From: Baffinella frigidus
Taxonomy: Eukaryota; Cryptophyceae; Cryptomonadales; Baffinellaceae
Reading direction: 5' to 3'
Assembly (NCBI GenBank): GCA_026770585.1
Contig: MU647045.1
Span: 46,073 to 57,137 of the forward strand
Length of the DNA: 11,065 nucleotides
Shown here in pieces: positions 6,641 to 11,065 of the stretch (position 1 is its first letter; the number at the start of each line of letters is the position of its first letter). The notes beneath the pieces are model-generated. The model had not been told where the DNA came from and ran no database searches. It was given only the letters and a program-made list of their open reading frames with translations. The position numbers and the translations under genes were made by a program.

Positions 6641-6760
6641 CCGTGTGCAGGTCCTAGGGCTCGTACGAGCGACACGCATAGATACGGCTGGGCGCAGCCG
6701 CTCGTTTGCAGGTCCTAGGGCTCCGATACGTCTCCGGGCGCAGCCGTATCTATGTTTCAG
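6640..6760. repeat. GCAGGTCCTAG repeats with an inverted repeat
   Basis: GCAGGTCCTAG occurs at about 6630, 6648 and 6708. CATAGATACGGCTG (6677-6690) pairs with CAGCCGTATCTATG (6741-6754), giving 14 bp arms around 50 bp that contain a GGGCGCAGCCG motif on both sides. No gene is seen. Confidence 0.7.
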
Positions 6761-6764
6761 TCGA

Positions 6765-6865
6765 TTTGCGCTCGCCAATTTGGGTGAGGCAGGGCTCTTT
6801 CCCGCGCCAAAGTTGACGGGTTTGTACCGGAAACCCAGGATGTCAACTTGAGGATAGTCTGTCAA
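6765..6865 (+). repeat. F-family hairpin repeat, copy F2
   Basis: Order: CTCGCCAATTTGGGTGAG, GGGCTCTTTCCCGCGCC, AAAGTTGACGGG, TTTGTACCGGAAACCCAGG, ATGTCAACTTGAGGATAGTC and GTCAA. The core is a self-complementary stem (AGTTGAC with GTCAACT) around a GTACCG-AAACCC loop. Its inverted partner F3 starts 43 bp downstream. Confidence 0.82.
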
Positions 6866-6907
6866 ACGTATCGCTCGTGTGCAGGTCTTCGCTTTGCCTC
6901 GCTCGCG

Positions 6908-7026
6908 TTGGCCGACTATTCTAAAGTTGACATGCTGGGGTTTCGGTACACATGCGTCAACTTTGGAGCGGGGAAGAGCCCCGGGGAAGCAAATTGGTGG
7001 GCCCGAATAGACTGAGACAGAGCTAG
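6908..7026 (-). repeat. F-family hairpin repeat, copy F3 (inverted)
   Basis: The minus strand reads CTAGCTCTGTCTCAGTC, ATTCGGGCCCACCAATTTG, GGGCTCTTCCCCGCTCC, AAAGTTGACGCATGTGTACC, then ATGTCAACTTTAGAATAGTC. It is the most complete version of the family and forms a large inverted repeat with F2. Confidence 0.82.
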
Positions 7027-7041
7027 CTTCCTCGGGAGGGA

Positions 7042-7100
7042 CCCCGACGATCGATGCGCCCCTCGCCGTATCTCTTGTTTGCAGGTCGATGCGCCCCCCT
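7042..7100 (+). repeat. CGATCGATGCGCC repeat, copy 3
   Basis: CCGACGATCGATGCGCCCC, CTCGCCGTATCTCT, GTTTGCAGGTCGATGCGCC: nearly identical to 6061-6116. It lies between F3 and F4, so the F and CGATCG repeats travel together. Confidence 0.75.
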
Positions 7101-7120
7101 ACCCCCTAGCTTTCAGGATG

Positions 7121-7221
7121 TTCGGGCTCCCCGATTTGGGTGAGCCCAGGCTCTTTCCCGCGCTAAAGTTGACGGATGCGTACCGCGAACCCGGCATGTT
7201 AACTTGAGAATAGTCGGTCAA
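7121..7221 (+). repeat. F-family hairpin repeat, copy F4
   Basis: TTCGGGCTCCCCGATTTGGG, GGCTCTTTCCCGCGCT, AAAGTTGACGGATGCGTACC, GTTAACTTGAGAATAGTCGG. An in-frame TAA after CCCGCGC, absent from F2 and F5, argues against the family encoding a conserved peptide. Confidence 0.82.
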
Positions 7222-7261
7222 CACGACGGAGGCAGAGCGAGAATTCAGGCTGGATCATATG

Positions 7262-7640
7262 ATCGAAACAGTCACCGAGTGTGCACAGAACACTGGCGAG
7301 TGTGTACACGACAGTCATGAGTGTGTAGGACACTCTCTGGGTGACTCACGAGTGTGTACCACACTCTCAGGATGACGGAGCAGGACGTGATGACTCTCCG
7401 CTAGTGATCGACACACTCCCCGAGAATGCACAGAACACTCCCCGGGTGTGTTACACACACTCCCAAGTGTGCTAGACACACTCCCAAGGGTGCTAGAGAC
7501 TCACCGAGTGTGTACGACACTCGCAGGGCGACGGAGCAGGACGTGAATGCCTCTCCGCCCCTCATCGACACACTCACGCTTGTGTACAGAACACTCACCG
7601 CGCGTTCACGCCGGTGACGGCACGGTGTCTGGCGATGCCC
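7262..7640 (+). repeat. CACTC/GAGTG satellite, block 1, with module-G 5' halves
   Basis: Closely spaced units such as ACACTCCCCGAGTGTGTACA and GCTAGACACACTCCCAAGGG, each containing short CACTC...GAGTG inverted repeats, recur every 20-24 bp. Two copies of a coding-like segment sit inside, each preceded by CAG: 7371 onward and 7527 onward. Both start G(A/C)TGACGG or GGCGACGG and run through GAGCAGGACGTG to TCTCCG. Relative to the full exon at 8033, the first has a 1 bp deletion. A larger period of about 156-160 bp is apparent, and the block resumes at 7876. Confidence 0.8.
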
Positions 7641-7643
7641 TCG

Positions 7644-7870
7644 AGGTTTAGGGTTAAGGGTTTTGGGGTTTGGGTTGAGAGGGAGGTTCAAACCAGACAC
7701 GCGCGCGGCCGCCTAAACCCCAAACCCTACACCCTGAACTCCACGCTCTAAATCCTAAATCTTAAACCTTAATCTCTCAACCCTAAATCCTAAACCCTAA
7801 ACCCTAAACCCTAAACCCTAAACCCTAAACCCAATCCCTAAACCCCAAAGCCTGAACCCTGAGTGTCTCG
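7644..7870 (+). repeat. Interstitial telomeric repeats in opposed orientation
   Basis: 7644-7680 is G-strand (GGTTTAGGGTTAAGGG and similar). After about 30 bp containing GCGGCCGC (7703-7710), the sequence becomes C-strand from 7711 to 7860, including six exact TAAACCC units at 7791-7832. The order TTTAGGG then CCCTAAA is head-to-head. Confidence 0.9.
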
Positions 7871-7875
7871 TTGAG

Positions 7876-8032
7876 GATGACGGAGCAGGACGTGAATGAC
7901 TCTCCGTCAGTGGTCGGCACACTCCCCGAGTGTGTACAGAACACTCCCCGCGTGTGCTAGACACACTCCCAAGGGTGCTAGACACACTCTCAAGGGTGCT
8001 AGAGACTCACTGAGTGTGTACGACACTCCCAG
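7876..8032 (+). repeat. CACTC/GAGTG satellite, block 2
   Basis: Resumes the pattern of 7262-7640: a module-G 5' half at 7876-7917 (GATGACGGAGCAGGACGTGA, then ATGACTCTCCG), followed by CACTCCCCGAGTGTGTACAG and GCTAGACACACTC units, ending in CACTCCCAG immediately before the full exon-like segment. Confidence 0.82.
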
Positions 8033-8112
8033 GATGACGGAGCAAGACGTGAATGACTCTCCGCCAGTGATCGAAGTGCTCAAGGACCTCCTCGTCTTCC
8101 TCGTCCGATACG
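8033..8112 (+). CDS. Candidate exon G, the only full-length copy
   Basis: Function not recognised. An 80 nt segment lies between a CTCCCAG acceptor-like end (AG at 8031-8032) and a GTCACC donor-like start (8113). Read in the frame starting with ATG at 8034 it encodes 26 residues beginning MTEQDVNDSPPVIEV, continuing LKDLLVFLV and ending RY, with the final G shared with the next exon. The LLVFLV stretch is hydrophobic, but the segment is too short to call a membrane helix. Its 5' half is duplicated at 7371, 7527 and 7876, and its 3' half at 8260, 8384, 8564, 8727, 8873 and 9061. The copy at 8233-8301 keeps the frame with mostly third-position changes. It could be a true exon of a spliced gene or the best-preserved relic of one. 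GTCACC is not a strong donor, and no neighbouring exon can be joined with confidence. Confidence 0.4.
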
Positions 8113-8118
8113 GTCACC

Positions 8119-8240
8119 GGGTTAGGGGTTCTGTCTCAGTCTATTCGGCTCACCGATTTGGTGAGCCCGGGCTCTTTCCCGCTCCACAGTTGACGGATGT
8201 GTACCGGAACCCAGCATGTCAACTCGAGAATAGTGAGTCG
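8119..8240 (+). repeat. F-family hairpin repeat, copy F5
   Basis: GGTTAGGGGTTCTGTCTCAG, TCTATTCGGCTCACCGATTTG, GGGCTCTTTCCCGCTCC, ACAGTTGACGGATGTGTACC, ATGTCAACTCGAGAATAGT. It directly follows exon G; the same junction recurs at 9097-9110, so exon and repeat were duplicated together. Confidence 0.82.
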
Positions 8241-8301
8241 ATCCGAGCCCGTGATCGGCGTACTCAAAGACCTCCTCGTCTTCCTCGTCCGCTACGGTCA
8301 C
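8233..8301 (+). pseudogene. Module G copy 2
   Basis: The frame reads VSRSEPVIGV, then LKDLLVFLVRYGH. Against the copy at 8033, the changes TCT/TCC, CCA/CCC, GTG/GTA, AAG/AAA and CGA/CGC are synonymous. Replacements are limited to the first half. It lacks the 5' end and any acceptor like that at 8031. Classed as an exon fragment, because the sequence upstream is the end of an F repeat. Confidence 0.5.
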
Positions 8302-8311
8302 CCACCACCCA

Positions 8312-8860
8312 CCATCTATTCACCCCCCTAGGAAGAACCCTAGGTCTCTAGGGATGTCCTACCGTAGGGTCCTACGGAATGAAATGCTGAAAGATCTCCT
8401 CGTATTCCTCGTCCGAGTAAGTCACCCACCAGCCACCCAAAACAGCTTATTCTGGGTCTGGGAGCTTCAGGTGTTTATTCCGTAGGACCCTACGGTAGGA
8501 CATCCCTAGGGAGCTAGGGTTCTGAGGGAGCTAGGGTTCTGAGGGAGCTAGGGTTCTGCTATGGGGCTGAAGGACCTCCTCGTCTTTCTCGTCCGCTACG
8601 GCCGCCCACCACCCACCCAAAACAGCTTATTCCGGGTCTGGGAGCTTCAGGTGTTTATTCCGTAGGACCCTACGGTAGGACATCCCTAGGGAGCTAGGAT
8701 TCTGAGGGGGATAGGGTTCTGCTATGGGGCTGAAGGACCTCCTCGTCTTTCTCGTCCGCTACGGCCGCCCACCACCCACCCGAAACAGCTTATTCGGGGT
8801 CTGGGAGCTTAGGTTATTTATTCCGTAGGACTCTACGGTAGGACATCCCTAGGGAGCTAG
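8312..8860 (+). repeat. Satellite of 146-180 bp units carrying module G 3' halves
   Basis: Each unit has CTGAA(A/G)GA(C/T)CTCCTCGT, a C-rich CCACCCACC stretch, AACAGCTTATTC, GTCTGGGAGCTT, TTTATTCCGTAGGA, CTACGGTAGGACATCCCTAG and GGAGCTAGGGTTCTG. Module starts are at 8384, 8564, 8727 and 8873. The first unit also has AGGGAGCTAGGGTTCTG three times in tandem (8508-8558). Left of the array, 8348-8380 is the inverted copy of the CCGTAGGACCCTACGG part. Confidence 0.87.
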
Positions 8861-8914
8861 GGTTCTGCTAGGAGGCTGAAGCAACTTCTCGTCTTCCTCG
8901 TCCGATACGGTCAC
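8384..8914 (+). pseudogene. Module G copies 3-6 (3' halves)
   Basis: At 8384 the frame reads MLKDLLVFLVR, after which a change destroys the Tyr-Gly end. At 8564 and 8727 it reads GLKDLLVFLVRYGR, and at 8873 RLKQLLVFLVRYGH. Differences from the full copy include CTC/CTG, AAG/AAA, GAC/GAT, GTC/GTA, TTC/TTT and CGA/CGC, all synonymous. None has the 5' half, and flanking frames are not conserved, so these are satellite-borne exon fragments. Whether any is still spliced into an mRNA cannot be seen here. Confidence 0.5.
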
Positions 8915-8925
8915 CCACCCGCCAC

Positions 8926-9015
8926 CATCTATTCACCCCCCGAGGACCCCCCTGGGTCCCTAGGGATGTAGGACATCCCTAGGGAGCTAGGGTTGTTGGA
9001 GGGGGTGAATAGATG
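8926..9015. mobile_element. 90 bp nested foldback sequence
   Basis: The outer arms CATCTATTCACCCCC (8926-8940) and GGGGGTGAATAGATG (9001-9015) are perfect. The inner arms TCCCTAGGGATGT (8957-8969) and ACATCCCTAGGGA (8973-8985) are perfect around AGG. The left arm and its neighbours also occur at 8312-8360 without the right half, joined to the satellite. Probably a small foldback element whose pieces were built into the satellite unit. Confidence 0.72.
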
Positions 9016-9060
9016 ACTGTGGCACTAGTGTGTACCTCCTGGGGGAAAACCCGTTACTTG

Positions 9061-9099
9061 AAAAACCCGTCCGTGGTCTTTTTTGTCCGCTACGGTCAA
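9061..9099 (+). pseudogene. Module G copy 7 (diverged)
   Basis: The frame reads KNPSVVFFVRYGQ, matching the end of the module (VFLVRYG). It is followed by GGGGTTAGGGGTTCT, the same F-repeat junction as after the full copy at 8033. It is the most diverged copy and has lost the LKDLL part. Confidence 0.4.
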
Positions 9100-9172
9100 G
9101 GGGTTAGGGGTTCTAGCTCTGTCTCAGTCCATTCGGGCTCGCCAATCTGGTGGGCCTTGGCTCTTTCCCGCC
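9100..9172 (+). repeat. F-family repeat, truncated copy F6
   Basis: GGGTTAGGGGTTCTAGCTCT, GTCTCAGTCCATTCGGGCTC, GCCAATCTGGTGGGCC and GGCTCTTTCCCG; it ends before the AGTTGAC hairpin core. Its end joins directly to degenerate telomeric repeats. Confidence 0.75.
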
Positions 9173-9217
9173 TCTGCGCCCTAAACCATAAACCCCCAAA
9201 CCCCACCACTCAACCAG
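9173..9217 (+). repeat. Degenerate CCCTAAA tract before module A
   Basis: CCCTAAACCATAAACCCCC and similar, ending CAACCAG. It could serve as intron sequence before the segment at 9218. Confidence 0.6.
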
Positions 9218-9273
9218 GGCTGTCGGTGGGGGCAAGAAAGACGCTGGGCATGAAGATCTACACCGAATTCTGA
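9218..9273 (+). pseudogene. Module A copy 1, frameshifted exon fragment
   Basis: Preceded by CAACCAG. The frame reads LSVGARKTLG, then departs from its sister at 9478 through small indels and stops at TGA (9271-9273). Shared words GAAGA, CTACA and AATTC show that it is a broken copy of the same exon and not a natural last exon. Family not recognised. Confidence 0.42.
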
Positions 9274-9477
9274 ACCCTGAACCCTAAACCCGAAGCCCTA
9301 AACCCTAAACCATGAACCATAAACCCTACACCCTAAACCCTAACCTAAACCCCAGCTGTCGTCGACGAGGTCTTAAACCCTGAACCCTAAACCCGAAGCC
9401 CTAAACCCGAAGCCCTGACCCAGGAGCGAGCACGCGCCCTAACCGCTAAACCCGACACACAAACCAGGGCTGTCGGC
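9274..9477 (+). repeat. Degenerate CCCTAAA tract
   Basis: Many near-exact AACCCTAAACC, AACCCTGAACCC and AACCCGAAGCCC units on the C-rich strand. A tiny CAG-CTGTCGTCGACGAG-GTCT segment at 9356-9369, starting like module A, may be a remnant of a third copy. It ends AAACCAG. Confidence 0.8.
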
Positions 9478-9541
9478 GGGGGCCAGCAAGACACTCGGGA
9501 AGGGGTACGAAGACTACAATTCCTGGAACACTACGGACGTG
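9478..9541 (+). CDS. Candidate exon A, better-preserved copy
   Basis: Function not recognised. It follows AAACCAG and precedes a GTCCGA donor-like sequence (9542). Leaving two bases for the preceding codon, the frame reads LSAGASKTLGKGYEDYNSWN and then TTDV. The sister copy at 9218 shares the first ten positions with synonymous changes GCA/GCC, ACG/ACA, CTG/CTC and GGC/GGG alongside replacements V/A and R/S. Both neighbours are degenerate telomeric sequence, which would be the introns if this is a gene. The tyrosine-, tryptophan- and asparagine-rich end is unlike translated satellite and supports a coding origin. Confidence 0.42.
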
Positions 9542-9811
9542 GTCCGAACCCCTACACCCTGAACCCTAACCCCCGAATACTAGACGCTAAACCCCTAAAC
9601 ACTACACCATGAAACCCTAAACCCTAAAATTTGAACCCTGAACTCTGAACCCGAAACTCCGAAACACTACACCCCTACATTCCAATCTTCAAACCCTCGA
9701 CCCCAACCCCAACCTAAACTCCAAACTCCAAACACCAAACTCCAAACTCCAAACTCCAAACACCAAACCCTAAACCCTAACCCCGTCCCTAAACCCCGAA
9801 CCCCAACCCAG
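9542..9811 (+). repeat. Degenerate CCCTAAA/CTCCAAA tract
   Basis: The C-strand telomere-like sequence passes into AAACTCCAAACTCCAAACACC repeats (about 9717-9765), then exact AACCCTAAACCCTAA, and ends CCCAACCCAG. The minus-strand frame here, rich in Gly, Leu and Trp (9667 onward), is a translation of the repeat. Confidence 0.82.
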
Positions 9812-9889
9812 GTGCTGCACCACGTGAAACTCTGCAAAGACAACCGGCTGCAAGTACGCGCCGAGCTCAGACCCAACACCAACATCAAG
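9812..9889 (+). pseudogene. Module B copy 1 (exon-like, 26 codons)
   Basis: Function not recognised. Flanked by CCAACCCAG and by GTCCTC, it encodes VLHHVKLCKDNRLQV, then RAELRPNTNIK. Copy 2 (10060-10137) differs at four bases, all third-position and synonymous: CAC/CAT, CTC/CTA, GTA/GTG and CGC/CGG. The segment starts inside a longer exon in copy 2, so here the 5' part is missing and replaced by telomeric repeats. The CAG border is also present inside copy 2, so it may be either a true acceptor or a chance match. Confidence 0.5.
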
Positions 9890-9928
9890 GTCCTCAACCC
9901 TACACCCTTAACCACTATCCCTGCGAAG

Positions 9929-10137
9929 CGGACGAAATCCACGATGTGGCTCGAGCCATTTTCGCCCTGGCGAGGGTCGAATGCGACCCTCCACAGACGG
10001 GAAATGGCTCAAGTCAAGACCCCGATTTGGTCCACTTGGGACGGCTAGTGGTGACCCAGGTGCTGCACCATGTGAAACTATGCAAAGACAACCGGCTGCA
10101 AGTGCGGGCCGAGCTCAGACCCAACACCAACATCAAG
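9929..10137 (+). CDS. Candidate exon C-B, fullest copy (209 nt)
   Basis: After CCTGCGAAG (AG at 9927-9928), an open frame runs to a GTCCTC donor-like site at 10138. It reads DEIHDVARAIFALARVECD, then a polar linker PPQTGNGSSQDPDLVHLG, then RLVVTQ, and then the 26-residue B segment ending RPNTNIK. If real, this is a mid-gene exon. Alternatively the part from 9976 (GTCGAA) to 10059 (CCAG) is an 84 nt intron separating C from B. Joining B copy 1 to this exon across the 39 nt gap would break the frame, so the two are serial duplicates and not consecutive exons of one message. A faint resemblance to RCK domains of large potassium channels (LRPxxxIK end, ADE...RAI.ALA) is too weak to name it. Confidence 0.45.
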
Positions 10138-10171
10138 GTCCTCAACCCTAAACCCTGAACCACTATCCCTG

Positions 10172-10233
10172 CGAAGCGGACCAAATCCACGATGTGGCTC
10201 GAGCCATTTTCGCCCTGGCGAGCCAATATCAAG
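10172..10233 (+). pseudogene. Module C-B copy 3, internally deleted
   Basis: It starts ACCAAATCCACGATGTGGC, identical to copy 2 except one base (GAA to CAA, Glu to Gln), and continues through CCCTGGCGAG. There it jumps to CCAATATCAAG followed by GTACAC, which is the very end of module B with its donor. The linker and most of B (about 135 bp) are deleted. The GTACAC donor is better than those of the other copies. Confidence 0.5.
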
Positions 10234-10300
10234 GTACACAAACCCTAAACCCTGAACCCTAAACCCTAAACTCTAAATCCGTTTGGGGTTTAGGGGCTCG
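10234..10300 (+). repeat. CCCTAAA tract with short reverse-orientation end
   Basis: AAACCCTAAACCCTGAACCC and exact units to about 10273, then GTTTGGGGTTTAGGGG at 10280-10295 on the opposite strand: a small C-strand to G-strand switch. Confidence 0.82.
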
Positions 10301-10319
10301 CAACATGGCGAATGGTTTC

Positions 10320-10388
10320 AGTGTTGAGAGTTGAGTGACAACAGGCGGTAGGTACGCGCTGAGATCCGCCCCAACACTTACATCAAGG
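10320..10388 (+). pseudogene. Module B copy 4 with in-frame stop
   Basis: GACAACAGGCGGTAGGTACG, then CGCTGAGATCCGCCCCAAC, ending TACATCAAG before GTAATC. The frame reads DNRR, stop, VRAEIRPNTYIK, against DNRLQVRAELRPNTNIK in copies 1 and 2. The stop replaces Gln by a change to TAG. The 5' half is barely recognisable. The donor GTAATC is intact. Confidence 0.5.
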
Positions 10389-10500
10389 TAATCCAACCCT
10401 CAGCCCTAACCCGTTCAGTGCGGTGCTCCTGAACCGTGAGCCCTAAATCCTGAACCCTGAACCCTGAACCCTGCCCCAAAACTCAAAACCCAAAGCCTAA
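10389..10500 (+). repeat. Degenerate CCCTAAA tract
   Basis: Mostly CCCTGAACCCTGAACC-type units. TTCAGTGCGGTGCTCCTGAA at about 10414-10433 is not telomere-like but is too short to assign. Confidence 0.7.
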
Positions 10501-10502
10501 CA

Positions 10503-10544
10503 CTGCAATTGCGTGTTGCGCTGTGCCCCACCAACCACATGAAG
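10503..10544 (+). pseudogene. Module B copy 5, highly diverged 3' end
   Basis: The frame reads LQLRVALCPTNHMK followed by a GTGAAC donor-like site. Aligned without gaps to LQVRAELRPNTNIK it keeps L, Q, R, L, P and K with several conservative changes (V/L, A/V, I/M), and the donor is at the same place. This is the oldest-looking copy of the module, or a related but distinct exon. Confidence 0.35.
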
Positions 10545-10588
10545 GTGAACCCTAAACCCTAAACACGACCTAGGATCGAGGTACCCCA

Positions 10589-10660
10589 GTGTGACAACAA
10601 GGTGACCTGCTATCTCAGCCGTGTAGCGTCGTGCCACCTGGGAGGCACGTGGGAGGCATG
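10589..10660 (+). other. Possible exon fragment D
   Basis: After GTACCCCAG the sequence TGTGACAACAAGGTGACC is not telomere-like and reads CDNKVTCYLSRVASC, reaching TGA at 10658-10660. Internal GTGACC and CTATCTCAG could equally be the borders of a 17 nt spacer, too short for a normal intron. Single copy, so there is no comparative support. Confidence 0.2.
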
Positions 10661-10691
10661 AGGGCTAATCCCAACCCCTACCCCCCCGGGG

Positions 10692-10778
10692 ACGGAACTA
10701 CCGCTGACGATCCGGCTGGGGCTCGCACTTGAAGAGAACGGGAGGGAAATCATCGTCGAATCACATCCACTCATCACC
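10692..10778 (+). pseudogene. Module E copy 1, truncated
   Basis: The frame reads TELPLTIRLGLALEENGR, then EIIVESHPLIT. It is preceded by CCCCCCCGGGG where copy 2 has TTCCAGGG, so the acceptor AG is absent. It breaks off after ATCACC into telomeric CCTAACC, without the last eight codons and donor of copy 2. Classed as a broken duplicate. Confidence 0.5.
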
Positions 10779-10816
10779 CTTGACCCTAACCTAAACTCTC
10801 AACCGCAACCTTCCAG

Positions 10817-10927
10817 GGCACGGAACTCCCGCTCACGATCAGGCTGGGGCTAGCACTGGAAGAGAACGGGAGGAAAATCATCGTCGAATCACCTTCACTC
10901 ATCACGCGCGGGCTGTTCAACCGCGAG
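10817..10927 (+). CDS. Candidate exon E, intact copy (37 codons)
   Basis: Function not recognised. AACCTTCCAG precedes it and GTACACCC follows, giving the best splice borders in the window, with both ends in phase 0. It encodes GTELPLTIRLGLALEENGR, then KIIVESPSLIT, then RGLFNRE. Against copy 1 (offset 128 bp), six changes are synonymous (for example CTA/CTC, CGG/AGG, CTT/CTG) and three are replacements (E/K, H/P, P/S). This supports descent from a constrained coding exon. It is followed by a pyrimidine tract and the poly-C edge, so any next exon is outside the window. Confidence 0.5.
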
Positions 10928-10935
10928 GTACACCC

Positions 10936-10975
10936 TCGCTTTCTCTATCTCTTTCTCTCTCTCTCTCTTTCTCTC

Positions 10976-11065
<90 letters not shown>
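10936..11065 (+). repeat. CT-rich tract running into 89 C
   Basis: CTCGCTTTCTCTATCTC and (CT)n to 10976, then only C from 10977 to the end. A homopolymer this long at a contig edge is probably part true repeat and part assembly limit. The true length is unknown. Confidence 0.95.

Noticed and set aside
7896-8351. A 151-codon plus-strand frame spanning the satellite, exon G and repeat F5.
   Set aside because: It runs through the CACTC satellite and a hairpin repeat whose other copies are shifted or stopped. Only the 8033-8112 part has comparative support as coding.
9929-10137. Naming the exon run a BK/Slo-type potassium channel with RCK domains.
   Set aside because: Only faint similarity of short words such as LRPNTNIK and ADE...RAIFALA. 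No pore or membrane segments are in the window. A profile search with RCK models would decide.
9667-10241. Minus-strand frames of 91 and 75 codons.
   Set aside because: They are complements of degenerate CCCTAAA repeats and of the plus-strand B/C modules. The B copies vary at plus-strand third positions, which supports the plus frame.

Overview
The window looks like gene-poor, repeat-dense nuclear DNA of a eukaryote. It carries many exact and degenerate CCCTAAA/TTTAGGG units (Arabidopsis-type telomere repeat; for example six exact units at 7791-7832), several satellite families, small foldback/MITE-like elements and short exon-like pieces with GT/AG borders. That telomere type is found in green plants and algae and in several other protist algae. 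A large, repeat-rich algal genome is my best guess, but the sequence does not fix the species. No prokaryotic gene organisation and no rRNA or tRNA was recognised. The window starts in (AT)n and ends in 89 C, which suggests contig edges in low-complexity DNA.

Layout. 1-97: AT microsatellite. 150-980: a 175-195 bp satellite, one unit of which carries a 173 bp inverted-repeat element. 1032-1405: a roughly 32 bp tandem repeat, cut by a 150 bp element (1109-1258). 1412-1559: a 148 bp near-palindromic element. 1606-1666: a hairpin. 1694-2194: a 24 bp minisatellite with a 72 bp higher-order pattern. 2405-2553: a second, inverted copy of the 150 bp element. 2625-3225: a direct repeat of about 185 bp flanking another piece of the first satellite, itself interrupted by a 98 bp inverted-repeat element. 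3471-3690: a GGCA/GGTA tetranucleotide tract between 34 bp direct repeats. 4021-5080: degenerate telomeric DNA that changes strand near 4290, with a short module repeated seven times. 5500-5850: an AT-rich island with a perfect 55 bp palindrome. 5930-7230: dispersed repeats, some inverted. 7260-8120 and 8119-9172: satellites containing coding-like modules. 9218-10927: a plus-strand run of exon-like segments separated by degenerate CCCTAAA sequence.

No complete gene can be called. The most interesting content is a set of short coding-like modules, all on the plus strand, each present in several copies. Module G (one full copy at 8033-8112, seven copies of its 3' half up to 9099), module A (9218, 9478), module B/C (five states between 9812 and 10544) and module E (10692, 10817) show mainly synonymous or third-position differences between copies. 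They also keep splice-like borders in places. They are either parts of one gene with repeatedly duplicated exons and telomere-repeat introns, running off the right edge, or gene fragments amplified within subtelomere-like satellite DNA. Stop codons, frameshifts and deletions in some copies favour partial decay. I could not identify the protein family.
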